Source: Atkinsonella hypoxylon
Taxonomy: Eukaryota; Ascomycota; Sordariomycetes; Hypocreales; Clavicipitaceae
Assembly (NCBI GenBank): GCA_000729835.1
Contig: JFHB01000037.1
Span: forward strand, 145,784 to 209,783
DNA: 64,000 bases
Direction: 5' to 3'
Every line of letters begins with the position of its first letter. Positions within the stretch are counted from its first letter, which is position 1. The position numbers and the translations under genes were made by a program. Shown one piece after another: positions 9,211 to 20,888 of this stretch. The notes below the pieces were generated by a model, which worked only from the letters and a program-made list of their open reading frames with translations, was not told the origin of the DNA and ran no database searches.

Positions 9211-12200
9211 CAAGAACGATACGTATAACGTAGTCTAGATAGCACGCGCAGGGAGTGGATTAGGAGGTAGGCGGTCGAAATGGAACTTGGCATCACCATA
9301 TCAAATATTTTCTTTGCTGAAGGCAAGCACATTTGCACAGTTGTTGCGTCTTGTTCGTGGCGGGTGTAAATCACACGCCCGTCTTTCAATGCCTAGAGTA
9401 CGTTTATTGCTTTTTTTTTTGAAAACGAGTAACCCGACACGGTCAATGCCGGTAGGGCTGTCCGCGCGTGTAGCGGCCTAGGCAGTAATTATAGAGTCGT
9501 ATAAACAACAATCCCGCATCTCCTGTTCTTGGCAGCATTACTTCGGATTATACCTACCTAACAACCACGAGCCACTGCAGTACGTCGACTAGCACGAAAC
9601 AAATGCCACCGAGACAACAAAGCCTTGCCACAAGGATGGTAACGGGGAAAAGCCAAAATGGACATGTTTGGTATCCGAATCCATCATAATACTTAGGACA
9701 TTACATAGCTAATCATACTACTGTACTAGTGCGAACATGAATGCCCCTCGGGCCGGCCAGTGTCCGGAGCGCCTAGACTGCCCAGACTGCCCCAATGGAA
9801 AATACTGCCCCCAGAGAAAGGGAAGTGCACTCCCGGGACGTACCAATGCAAAAAGGGACTCTAAGACGGGGAAGCCGAAATGGAACGTATGTGATGTAAA
9901 TAAGAAGTAGGTTGAAGGTTCTCCTCTGCCATACAATCCCGCAGTAACGCATAATTCGGAGTAAGGTTACTAATACGACTGGTATAATAGCATGGAGGCG
10001 ATTGCGAGTATGGCGCAGTGTGCAAGTTCAATGAAGCTAATAAGAGCCCTTACTACGTTCCACCGAAGTACGAGTTCCACAAAGCGTAGATGATAATAGC
10101 GGGGGCAGACTTAGATAGGGCTGCAGTTTATCTTTTATACTAGAGGGACTAGGTGCAACGTTAGACAGCGAACTAGCATAGTCGAAGTAGGAGGCGCAGG
10201 GTGACCCAAGATCGCTCTGGAGCTGAAGAATAGGAACCCAGACCAAGTAGCCAAAAATCAAGTAGACAAGATGACTTCAGTCAAAACCAATCACGAAGCT
10301 GACATCATAGCCCTCCTCGAAAAGGGCGCTTACAAAGATTTAGAGACAAGAATGGATTTAGACTATGTCTTGCTGAGGTAGATCAGTGAAGACGAATTTG
10401 GGGGCGAACTGCATACTCTCTCTGGCTTCCTAGGCTTGTTCCTAAATTGTTGGCGGTAAAATGTGTTTATACAGCATTGCCTGGCTTCTTACTCATTCGT
10501 CCTCAGCATCCACTTTGTCAACTGAAACTTCAGATATAGGTCCCAGAGCACTGAACCTCGTAATTATCTGCTGGCTATAGTTGCTGCGCAGCCCAGTGGA
10601 CGCTAGTCAATGATAATGATGACTGGATAATATATGACCGGGCAATTATGGAGGTAGAATCTCGTGAACCAACATTGTCTGTAAATATTATTTTGCCTAA
10701 ATTCTGGCAATCCCACTAGTTGCCAGAGAGTCACGATGCTGGACGGCGACGAGATAGAGTATGCCAAATGGGACAGTCTACCGAAGCAAGTCTCGACCAG
10801 TATTACAGAAGCTCAGGAGAATAGCGAAGGGGATGAGAAAGATAATGGTTTCTTCACCTTTTCCGAAGAGCAGTTAACACAACTCGGCAAGGGCATGCGT
10901 CGGTTGTGGCAACTGTAGCGAAGAAATATCCGAAGGTACGATATTTGACCTTATTGCTGCTTTTATATTGGCGACTCTATCGAGGCACCCGTCATGTATA
11001 CAGATTCCGATTCCATCACCATACTACCCAGAAGTCGCAACTCTGCCTCCCTGCTCGAATTGTTGACGTCCAGGGAGACCAGTATGTGATCGAATTCAGT
11101 CCGGCGCTTTCGGTAATGTTCACCTCTATTCCGTACCACCTTTGAGGCTGTCTGAGAGTGGAGTCTTTGGAACGACGACCGCAATAGCCAACAGACGGAT
11201 GGTCAGAAAAATCGGACACTGTTCGCAGGTGAGGAATAACTACATCGTATGCTCTCAGTAGAGGACAGTGGCTGGCTAAGGCGGAATAATCCGGGATTGG
11301 GATGGTACTGGAGAGGAAGTCAAAGAGCACAGGTCGTCACTGGGTACACTCGCTCTCCGCACTCTGCCGTCAACACCTCAATCTGACAAGCATGCACCAC
11401 TAGGAAAAGTCTGCCGCCCCGAGACATGGTTATCTCGTTGGATTTAAAACGAATTCGCAGCTTCCTTCCCTTCTCAGACCTGACTTCATGGAAAGCTGGC
11501 TGAAGGGATCCGGAGCGGTGGGCTTGGACGACCTCAAGCTTGCCGACTTCCCGGTCACTGGGCGCGGTGTCAGTACACTGAAGCGTTTCAAGGAGGGAGA
11601 AACTAACTATTCTCGCCATTCCATGTGGAATTCTCTGGACTGTCGAGCATGCACATGCTGATTCCATTCTCAGGCCGATCCTTCGCTCTACAAGTCCGCC
11701 CCTGTCTGTCGAAGATACTCTAGCCATTTATATCCTCTTTGTCCGATCGCGCAAAGTCGGGTTACGATGGCCTGCGAAACCATGTGGCAGCGCTACCTGC
11801 AAGTTACTCTTCAACCATCTTCTTTACCAAGGACGAGTTGGAAGAGCACAAGGCAATATGTTGAGCTACAGCTTCCAAGAGTTAATTAAAAAGCATTCTT
11901 TTTTTTTTTTTGGTAGCTGGCCACGAATACATCCGACGTTTAACTTGTGCCTTGAGACTGTTTCATTCATTCAATGGGGCTTCAGGACGCAGGTTCTAGT
12001 GTAAAATTGTCCGCGCCGGCTCGTCCAAAGTGGCTCGGATTGCACATATCAACAAGCTACTGTACGATAAGGCCAGCCCAGGGATGTATGATTCGAACCG
12101 ATTTAATCTTGTGGGTGCTACACAGCATCGGCTGGCACAATTAGCCGCCGTTTACAAAGTCTGTTGAATGGAGAGTAAGTACTATGCGGTACGGAGTACT

Positions 12201-13479
12201 TGGCTTGACCTTGACTCGACTTACCTACCTGTTTCTGTGTCAAAGCCCACGAAAATCGGTGATGCTTTTGTCGTCTTTTTCTTAAAGGCAGTATTACTAC
12301 TCCGTACTCCGTACACAAACAATTACCGGTACCTATCTAGGTATTATATAAGGCCGGTAACGGAAACTATAGATAGCCCCAATCAAGCTACAATCAAGCC
12401 ACATATGCGGCGCCGAATAAAGGGTGCCAGATAAACACGGGGTAATAACTTCCCTGAAAGAAAATCCACTTTTATTACAAAAAGGGAAGCACTCAAGGGC
12501 TTGCGTCCGGGCCAGGGGTTAATTACCGTGCCGAGATGCCGGGTTGGATCAAGCTCGGTTCCAAGGCGATAGACTGACCACGAGGTCCAAGTTGCCGGGC
12601 ATGAATTCACTTGGACATATCACTCAGGGAAGCAGGCATTGCGGGACTTGGCTGAAAAGCGGCAAACAAGTAGGTATGAAGGCATGAGTCGCCACCTGCA
12701 AAGGCAGTCGATGCCTACCTACTTGAGCACCCGAAAAGGCAACTGAACAAGCAGACTTGATTCGAATGAACTCTGCTACGCCAGACTCCCATATTGCAAG
12801 TGGAAACCAGCAAGTAAGACTACGAGGCAGCTACCCAGGTTAGAGTGGTCTCTACCAGCTATCAATAGCGGCCCTGTCTTTTCTGGCCACAGCTTCATCG
12901 CACCGCAGAAATATGCATCGGAATGGCAAGAAAAGTCTTAGTGTAGTATTAGACGCATGTAATTGAGTCCTTCCGGCCATTTTATGTCCAGGATGCGGGC
13001 GCGCATTCGCCGATGCACTCTTCTGCAGCTTTGATGTTGTTGGCTGATTGACCACCTCCGATCACAATACTATGCATTGGTTACAGGTTCCATTGTCTCT
13101 TTCGCAACACAGGTCGTTTCCTAAGCCTTGACCACAGCATGGACGTTCGCGAGAAGCATACCTCAATTCTGTGCAGTTACTGTATCAACAACGTACTATA
13201 CCTGTTCATGTGAGCCCGATCGTTCAATCCCAGAACAATGATACTTGCAATGTTAACGAGCTTAGCAAACATTGCCCACCATCAAAGTCCGCGATAGGAT
13301 CCGTGAGTGCGTCGCTCACAAGTTCCTGCCTCATGTGTTCTCCGGATACAAGGCGAACCATATAAGGCACTGATATCTTCATCCTTTTAGAGAATAACAG
13401 CGTTCGAGGCTTAGAGCTTGCAGTCATTTGAACCCCACAGAACCTGTACCACGTCAAGGAACTTTGTGATAATTTTCCA
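9211..13479. other. Gene-poor region with no recognised gene
   Basis: About 4.3 kb of near-normal base composition. Short open frames occur, for example an ATG frame at 10270-10382 ending at a GT-rich junction, one at 10736-10918, and a 135-codon minus-strand frame at 11320-11727. None shows a family signature or convincing splice pattern. There are poly-T runs near 9412 and 11900. A 10-bp inverted pair (TACGGAGTAC at 12190-12199, GTACTCCGTA at 12304-12313) may be the ends of a decayed small element. No lolN (acetamidase) or lolM (methyltransferase) sequence was found. Confidence 0.4.
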
Positions 13480-14261
13480 ATGAAGTCAGCGTTGTTACTT
13501 ATGCTGTTGCCTCTTCCGGTGTGTAATATCCCTCAGCAGAGCCGAATACTCGCAATACTGACACGAATGGCAAGGGTTTGGCACTAGAGGCTCCAATCCC
13601 GGGTTGCAAAGTCGCAGACATCCAGTGGGACATTGAGCTCATCCCAGGCCAACCAACCCGAAACTTCACGGGAACCATCGAGCAGGTTCACGAAGAAATC
13701 GCTCGATCTTTCCCTGAGGAGGCCAAGTATTTCTTGCCTCCTTCTCCAGATGTTGTGAATAGGACTGTTGTCGAGCGTGGCCTTGACAAGAAGGATTCAG
13801 TCCCGTGGGAGAACCTCATTTGCGGCGGCGGTCCCAACAAATGGGAGGAGGTCTATTTGTTTCCCCTGATGACGGGCATCTACTACCTCGAAAGCCTGAA
13901 GAGCAAGCCCAGAATCGGTCCGGGGCCGGGAACATGCTCGCGAGTCAGCTGCAATAATCAGGCCTCTATCTGGTGGTGCAACGATGTAAGTCCATGATGA
14001 TTGTCGCTGACAAGCCAAACCTACTCCCCCCGTTGTAATTTCAAATCCGCAAAGCTAACCACTTGCTCCTTCCTAAAACCTGATTAGAACACGGCGAAAA
14101 TCAAGCTTGACAGCTGGTCTCAAATTGCGGAGGGCGCTAGAAAGATTCACAACGTCTGCAAGCATTTTTGCTGCGAGGGCTTCATTGAAGTTACTAACGG
14201 GCAGATCTTCGCGATTGGGGGCTGGAATGTGATTGTACGCAAGGATGAGGCAAATTGTTAA
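13480..14261 (+). CDS. Small secreted Cys-rich protein (effector-like), 3 exons
   Basis: Exons 13480-13518, 13575-13985 and 14088-14261 give 207 residues. Intron 1 is 56 bases (GTGTGT...GCAAG, branch CTGAC near 13556), and intron 2 starts with a perfect GTAAGT and ends GATTAG. Splicing intron 1 makes the N-terminus MKSALLLMLLPLPGLALEA, a clear signal peptide. The mature part has nine or more Cys, in CKVAD, CGGG, TCSRVSCNN, WWCND, VCKHFCC and the terminal NC. The CSRVSCNN...WWCND segment resembles a pattern in fungal secreted hypotheticals; I cannot attach a function. It stands alone between two gene-poor stretches. Candidate roles are host interaction or antimicrobial activity, both inferred only from secretion and Cys content. 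Confidence 0.75.
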
Positions 14262-15687
14262 TAGCGAGTCACTTCTCAGCGCAGTGAAACTTACAGAGGA
14301 AGGAATATTGTCTTGGACTACTTCCATGGAAACAATATCATCCGATTCACTTGAGAGGGCGATACGCTTTGTTGACAGTTGTCACGCTTTTGGAGGAAAG
14401 CGATGGCATCTTCGGCCGGCTATGCGCAATTTTGGTCCAATTGAAATGAAAACATATACTTGGGTCATTACTAAAGAATGCCAGTACGAAGTTCTGGGCG
14501 CATCATCGTCGAATAAGTCGTGTGACAAATGTCTTCAGCATGTAATCTAAGCTCTCGAGTTCCTCTTCGTAGTATAGTCCGGGTAGCAGGTACACAGAAA
14601 ATGGGCTCGATTATTTGAGCGATAAACTGAGAGAATGTCAGTGCAACGTCTGAAAGACGTGGAGAGACTGATGATCCATAATATTAGTTCCGCTTTAAAT
14701 TTCTCAAGTCTTGAACGTCGTGAGCACCCCCGCATGACTCTCTGCGCCATCCCAAGACACATTTTGCATTGTCTACAACAGCCGTGACCTTACCAATCCC
14801 ATACTGATCCAAAGAGTGCAATATTTTTTGGCGGGGATGTTGGCCGTCGTAGGCCCGATCTGTCTACTCCAGACTAGTTCTCGAGGAAACTCCTCCTTGA
14901 TCACATCCATCTCGATCAGATTCTCGACGTGCCGTAAACGGCTCACAGAAACACAAGTAAGTCCCTGGAATGAGCTCCTTTGGCCTTCGTGTACCAGTGC
15001 ATGATGATATAAATTGGGAATGCTAAGGGCAGAGATCCTCGGTGCATATGCCGTGTGTGCAGAATGTCCACACTCAAGCGCTCTCTAGCCCGATAGAAAT
15101 GGGCTCAACGGTAAGGAGGAGTGGACTGTACCAGCCAATACGTTGTCATCAGTACGTGTAGGTTGCCTGCACACCACGTAGAGCGGATTGCGAAGATCGT
15201 TTTGGTGGTGCTTTCTGCGAATCTTCTGTAATCTGATGCTCCGGTGGATTAAGTTTGTCCATGCTTTAACCATCGTCAGATTACAAGAGACATACATATC
15301 TAGTCGCGTCAGATAGAAGAATCGTACGAGGGAGAGGCTGGGCAATGCATGTTTCTTCCAACGATAAATAATTTGCAGCCTAAGCAGTTACAGTGTACAG
15401 GCACAAAACTGTACAAATGGCTGCAGTCCTTGCAGCTGCCCACCCGTAAGTGAACTGCCTTGCGTGGATTGGTTCTTACCTGACGCAGATGATTAACAAA
15501 TGTGTAGATATATACTGTCGCTGAGATGGAGAGCTTTTTTGAATAATGATAAATATACCAATAAATTGCTCTGCCGGCCGTGAACTCGTCACATCATCTA
15601 TTGTTCATCCTTTACGCATCCAATCTTCGGCTCAAGTCTTGGTGTTGCCCTCTCTCAACATCTTTTGAGGCCCTTCAAGCACAACAG
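14262..15687. other. Intergenic, no gene recognised
   Basis: About 1.4 kb between the secreted protein gene and the 3' end of the phosphoketolase gene. Only short, unconvincing open frames occur. It should contain both 3' untranslated regions. Confidence 0.45.
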
Positions 15688-18302
15688 CTATTCGGTGTGC
15701 CGAGCAATTGTTTCGGCTGCCTTTTTCCACAAACCATTCCGCTGCCACGTCCACTTGGTTAAGTTCGGAGGATCCATTCCGGATTCGAATGCCGTGTTTC
15801 TTGCAGCAATCTGGTCATTTTGCAATGCCTGCCTAGCCGAAGCCCCACGGTTACGCAGCGAGGGTATGCGGTCAATAGCATCCATGGCAAGACTGAATCG
15901 ATCGGTCTGATTACGGATGGCTAGCTCCAGCGGCGTATCGATGTTACCTTTCTCACGATAGCCGCGGACGTGCAAGTTGTTGCTTCCTGGTCTCTTGTAA
16001 GTGAGTCTGTGTACCATCCATGGATAGCTGTGAAAGTTGAAAATGATCGGAGTGTTGTCAGTAAAGAGGGCCACCCACTCATGGTCAGTAAGACCGTGTG
16101 GGTGGTCGGATGGGTGAATCAGCTTGAAGAGGTCAACGCAGTTGACGACCCGAATCTTGAGGTCGGGAAAGTGGTTGAGAAGTAAGTCCGTCGCGGCAAG
16201 AGACTCTTGAGTGCTGATATCTCCACACGAGGCCATGACAATATCAGGATCACAACTTGCGTCAGTACTGAATCGAGGCCAGATGCCGATACCCTTGGTG
16301 CAGTGTGCAACCGCGCTTTCCATGTCTAAGTACTGGAGATGGTCTTGCTTGTCCGCCACGATTACGTTGACATAGTTATTGGATCGTAAACAGTGGTCCA
16401 TGACTGGGTCAATGGTCTATTAATCGATCGTTCTATTGATCAACATGATGATATTGTGGAATTCGCGAAGGAGACTTACCGGACAACAGGCAGTTGCCAT
16501 CTGGTGGCAGGTAAATGCGCACCACTTCAGGACTCTTGTTGGCAACGATGTCCAGGAATCCGGGATCCTGGTGCGTGAAACCGTTGTGATCTTGTCTCCA
16601 AACAAGTGCAGTGAGCAGTATGTTTAGTGAAGCGATCTTGGCTCGCCACTCTACTTCCAGACATTTTTCTATCCATTTGCAATGCTTTCCCCAAGCGTTA
16701 GCCAACTTCTTTGCTCATTATTTCTACACCTTGTCGTAGAGGGTGTTCATTTCGTCTCACATGGTTGACCATAGAATCGATAATGTGAATGAATGGTTCA
16801 TAACTATTGAGTAAGCCGTGTCGACCACTCAGGATGTAACCCTCGAGCCAGCCCTCACAAGTATGTTCAGAGAGCATCTCCATAACCCGACCGTCCATGG
16901 CTAAATTACCACCATTTTCGTCTTCCTCGAAGTAGTCACCCATCCAGACCTTCTTGCCAGCTTCGTATACCTTAGCCAATTTATTTGATTCCGTCTCGTC
17001 TGGTCCAAATAATCGAAAGTTGTGCATATTTCGAGCAACTATATCCCTCAAGAACACGGAGAAATTGGTCATGCTACCATACATAGTGGCACCTGGCTTA
17101 TCAACTTTGATAGCATAGTCCCTAAAATTGGGCATCTTGAGAGGTTTCTTGACGAATCCCCCATTTGTGATGGGATTGGCACTCATACGGCGATTTCCCT
17201 CGGGGCAAAGTGATCGCAAAGCAGGTATCGGCGCACCACTTTTGTCAAAGAGTCTTTCAGGCTCATAGCTGCGCATCCAGTTCTCAAGCACCTTGAGATG
17301 ATCTTGGTTGGTGTTCACATCAGTAATGGGCACCTGGTGGGCTCTCCAGTACCCTTCCAGATAGTTCTCGTCCACTTTGCGGGGCGCTGTCCATCCTTTG
17401 GGCGTTCGCAGAATAACCATGGGCCATCGAGGACGGAACGCTTTGCCACTATCACGAGCCTTTGTCTGGTATTGCTTAATCAAACCGACACAGTGCTCAA
17501 GGGTGGTAGCCATAGCTTGGTGCATACTATCCAGTTCGTCGCCTTCAACGAAGAACGGCTCCCAACCATAACCCAGGAAAAGGTATTTCAATTCGTCATG
17601 GGAAATTCTAGCAAGTACAGTTGGGTTATTAATCTTGTATCCGTTGAGATGTAGCACGGGCAAGACAGCTCCATCCGTCACTGGATTGAGAAATTTGGTT
17701 GAGTGCCAAGATGTAGCAAGAGGGCCAGTCTCAGCTTCACCGTCACCAACCACGGTGAGCGCGATCAAGTCGGGATGATCATAAACAGATCCGAATGCGT
17801 GGGAAATTGAGTATCCCAGTTCGCCACCTTCATGAATAGAGCCTGGGGTCTCAGGAGTAGCATGAGATCCAATACCTCCAGGAAAAGAGAAGTACTTGAA
17901 GAATTTTTGCAGACCTTCGATATCGAGAGATTTTTCGGGGTAAACCTCTGAATATACGCCTTCCAAATATGACTGAGAGAGCACAGCCGGAGCGCCATGA
18001 CCGGGACCAGACACGAAATACGCATCCAGATCATGTTTTTTTATAAGACGATTGAAATGCATATAGGTGAAGATCTGACCAGGAGCAGAGCCGAAATGGC
18101 CAAGTAAACGTAGCTTCAGGTGCTCCTTCTTCAGTGGTTCTCGAAGAAGAGGGTTTTCTCGTAAGTAGATCATTCCAAGTGATAGATAGCAACTCGCTTT
18201 GAAGTAGTCGTTATAGAGAGCAATTTCAGAGGAGCTTAATGGGTTCTCCTTAACAGTAGAACGAGCAGGCCCGAAGGGCCGGGTCGATTGTTTGTCGCTC
18301 AT
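15688..18302 (-). CDS. Xylulose-5-phosphate/fructose-6-phosphate phosphoketolase
   Basis: Three exons on the minus strand, 18302-16761, 16684-16480 and 16403-15688, give 820 residues, the normal size for this thiamine-diphosphate enzyme. Intron 16685-16760 (GTGAGA...GGAAAG, branch GCTAAC) removes an in-frame stop, and intron 16404-16479 (GTAAGT...CCCAG) restores [13 protein letters not shown]. Signatures include SGPGHGAPA, the family stretch [16 protein letters not shown], the ThDP/Mg motif [17 protein letters not shown], and [13 protein letters not shown] [15 protein letters not shown]. It splits pentose or hexose phosphates into acetyl phosphate plus triose or erythrose phosphate in the cytosol. 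An upstream Met 17 codons earlier is possible, but [14 protein letters not shown] is preferred. Phosphoketolases of this kind occur widely in Hypocreales, including insect pathogens. Confidence 0.95.
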
Positions 18303-19217
18303 GGTAGGTGAGAAGACGATAAGGACGACTGTAGCTTCCGCAAATGAGGTCAAAGATCAAAGTACAATGAGATGGCCGCAGTAGGACGTGACTGGTTATG
18401 TATGAGGATACCACTACGTCACCACCGAGTATATTATTAGACAAAGTTTAACAAGTACGTAGAGTGGTAAAAAATCCGCGGCATACAAAAAGGACAAGCT
18501 TGACCTTATGGTAGGTCATGACCAGCAGATCGAACCACGCAGGTTTATGGGCACACGCCCAAACCAGGCCTGCAGGTCGAGTCGGCAATCCGCAAACATA
18601 ATAGTCGGCAAGTGAAATCCCGGAATATTCTTGGAGTCTGCATGATGTTAGAGTTGCGCCATGGTGGCGCATTGACAGAAGCTAGGCGGGGAGCTAAGCT
18701 TGTAAATACTGCTGCTGGCAGCGAATAAACGCTGGCCGTTCAAAATTCCATGTTAAAGAAAAGGGCATGTATGGATTGTATGGATCGTAGAGTTGGGGGC
18801 TGAGGAGATGTGGAGTGGCCGGATGTCGGTGGTATAGTGCCTTTGGTGGCGGAAGTACTCGACAGGGTCGAATTCGTAGGATCTGAGCCGTATTTATTCC
18901 GTATTCCTCCTCTAACTGCGGACGTTGTTCAAACTCAAGATGGAATTAACTTCGTGGGGAAACGAGACTGCATCTTGGAACGCACAATGCTGCATGTTGT
19001 TGCAATACCCTGTGCGGTCGGCGAGGGACACAAAGAGCGCCACCTCGACTTGCAGTACAACAGCTGCCCACCGGCTGCTCGCCCCAGATAGTGACGACAT
19101 GGCCTGACGGAAACTGGCTGGCGCTGCGGAATAAAGTCCAACAGTTGTTTCGAGCAACCGAGCAACCAGCAGGCAAAAATCACGCAAGTCTCCACTGGAA
19201 CCCCCACCACGATACAA

Positions 19218-19273
19218 CTAGGTACCTACCTAGGTTCCTAGGCACCTATATACTAGGTACCTAGTACCTAGTA
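19218..19273. repeat. Overlapping TACCTAGGTA palindromes
   Basis: A 56-bp tract built from overlapping CTAGGTACCT and ACCTAGGT units, so that it can fold on itself in several registers. Related tracts occur at 19672-19693 and 27976-28001 in this window. They are intergenic and non-coding. Confidence 0.6.
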
Positions 19274-20034
19274 CACAGCCCTAAGCTGCCTGGCGTCCTA
19301 AGACGTCAGCTCTCCGTGCATGTGATCACGAATACTACGGAATACAGGTGCAGAGTAATGCATGGCCTGAGCAATGCATTGCCTGATCGCAAAACGTAAA
19401 ACATGCTTCTTTACTCCATAAAAATGAAGTAGAGACTAAGCCCGAACCAGAATAGCCACGAGCATTTTGAACCAGGAACGTTGCAGCCATGATTGACTGT
19501 GGTCCTGATTACTAGAGTCTCTCTACCTTGACTGATGCAGATTAGCATTCGGGTACGTAAGCTTCCCCAGACAAATATGTGGCAGGCACTACTACTGCGT
19601 CCTGCCAATCTGGATAATGTGAGTTCTAGTCACAGTATAATTTGAATTTATGATGCAACTGCACCTACCTACGTAGGTACCTAAGGTACCTGTAGAGACT
19701 GTGTTTATCGAGACACAAAAGTACGGCGTACCTCCTAGCTTGTACCGCAAAAAGTGGGGCCTGGTCTCTAGCTTGCTCCTTGGGACAAAAGGACGCCAGA
19801 GAGGCTAAGAAATGCGCACCCATGGCCTTGACGTCAACTGTCTGTCACCAACTCTTTTGCATTCCAAAGACGGCCGTTATTTGACCGCGTCATGAACCAC
19901 AGACTCGAAACTCCTCAGCCAAGCCTCCCGGTTCCGCTTGAGCCGAATTCGGAGACCAGCGAAGGAGATGGAACCAGTGACTTTTGAAGAATAATGCCCG
20001 AGATCGAGATTCGAGCAGTCCTGTCAGCAATAGT

Positions 20035-20067
20035 GCTATTCGCGCAATTTTCTGCTGCGCGAATAGC
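20035..20067. repeat. Perfect 12-bp hairpin
   Basis: GCTATTCGCGCA (20035-20046) is followed by a 9-base loop and its exact inverse TGCGCGAATAGC (20056-20067). The stem contains two CGCG-type steps, unusual in surrounding DNA. No flanking duplication was found. It might be a protein-binding palindrome or a transposon footprint. Confidence 0.5.
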
Positions 20068-20888
20068 AATACGCCAAGGCATTGCAGCTATCTAATACAG
20101 AGTTTTTACGGAATACTATCGGGATGAATACGTGAATCGGCGAACCCACCCCCTTTGAGCTTGGTTGCAAGCTGCGTGGCTCTGCCATAATATGTCTGGC
20201 CGAATAACTCACGAGCTCGACAAACCTCTTAAGTGAAAATAGGATAGCATTCTAGGGCAAATGCCATGGTCCTTTGTTGCACTTCCAGATATACTTGAGA
20301 GTGAACAGTTAAATTATAACTCAAGTGAAATGAATTCTAAAAACTCTTGTCGATAACGCTCTGTCTTCTATCCGACGCCAGACGAATTCTCAGTGTTCGA
20401 TCAAGCGCGGATGTAGCAACATCCAGCGTGTGCTCGAGGCTCGAGCATGTTCAAGCACGAAGAGACGTGGCAAGCCAAGTCCAAGTTGGAGACAAGCCCC
20501 ACGGCGAGGCAAGACAACTTGTACTTAGATTAGCACAGAAGTATATAACGTTCTAAAGCCTTTGGTCTTCAAGCTTCGTTCGACCGTTTGGTACCTAATA
20601 TAACTACCTGGCACCTGCGCGTGAGGAGAGGGAGGGGCAGACCGCCGTTGACTGGCGGGCAGAAACGACCTTGAGAAGGCCCCGTTGGCCCGTGCACTTC
20701 TCACCGACTGCCTGGAAAAGCGGCAACAATTTTCTTGGACAGGCAGGGAGCTTCGACGGGCACAGATCGTCACCCCATTCCGCATCCCACAGGATTTGCC
20801 TTGTTCTGGGACTCGACCAGCATCCCTCCTCAACTACAACTATTTGTCGAGCTTCTAGGCGATCGGTATCCCTCAGATCGCGTCCACC

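Larger units (their letters stand above)
18303..20888. other. Gene-poor region, promoters of phosphoketolase and CCT7
   Basis: About 2.6 kb with no recognised gene. It holds palindrome-rich AGGTACCT tracts near 19218-19273 and 19672-19693, and a perfect 12-bp stem at 20035-20067. The last 300 bases are C+T-rich, as is usual for a fungal housekeeping promoter and 5' leader, and lead to the CCT7 start codon. Confidence 0.5.

Noticed and set aside
11320..11727. 135-codon minus-strand open frame
   Set aside because: No recognisable domain, splice context or neighbouring exons; kept only as a remark in the gene-poor region.
13519..13574. Apparent frameshift between the signal peptide and body of the secreted protein
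   Set aside because: A 56-base GT..AG intron with a CTGAC branch site restores the frame exactly and gives a normal signal-peptide cleavage region.
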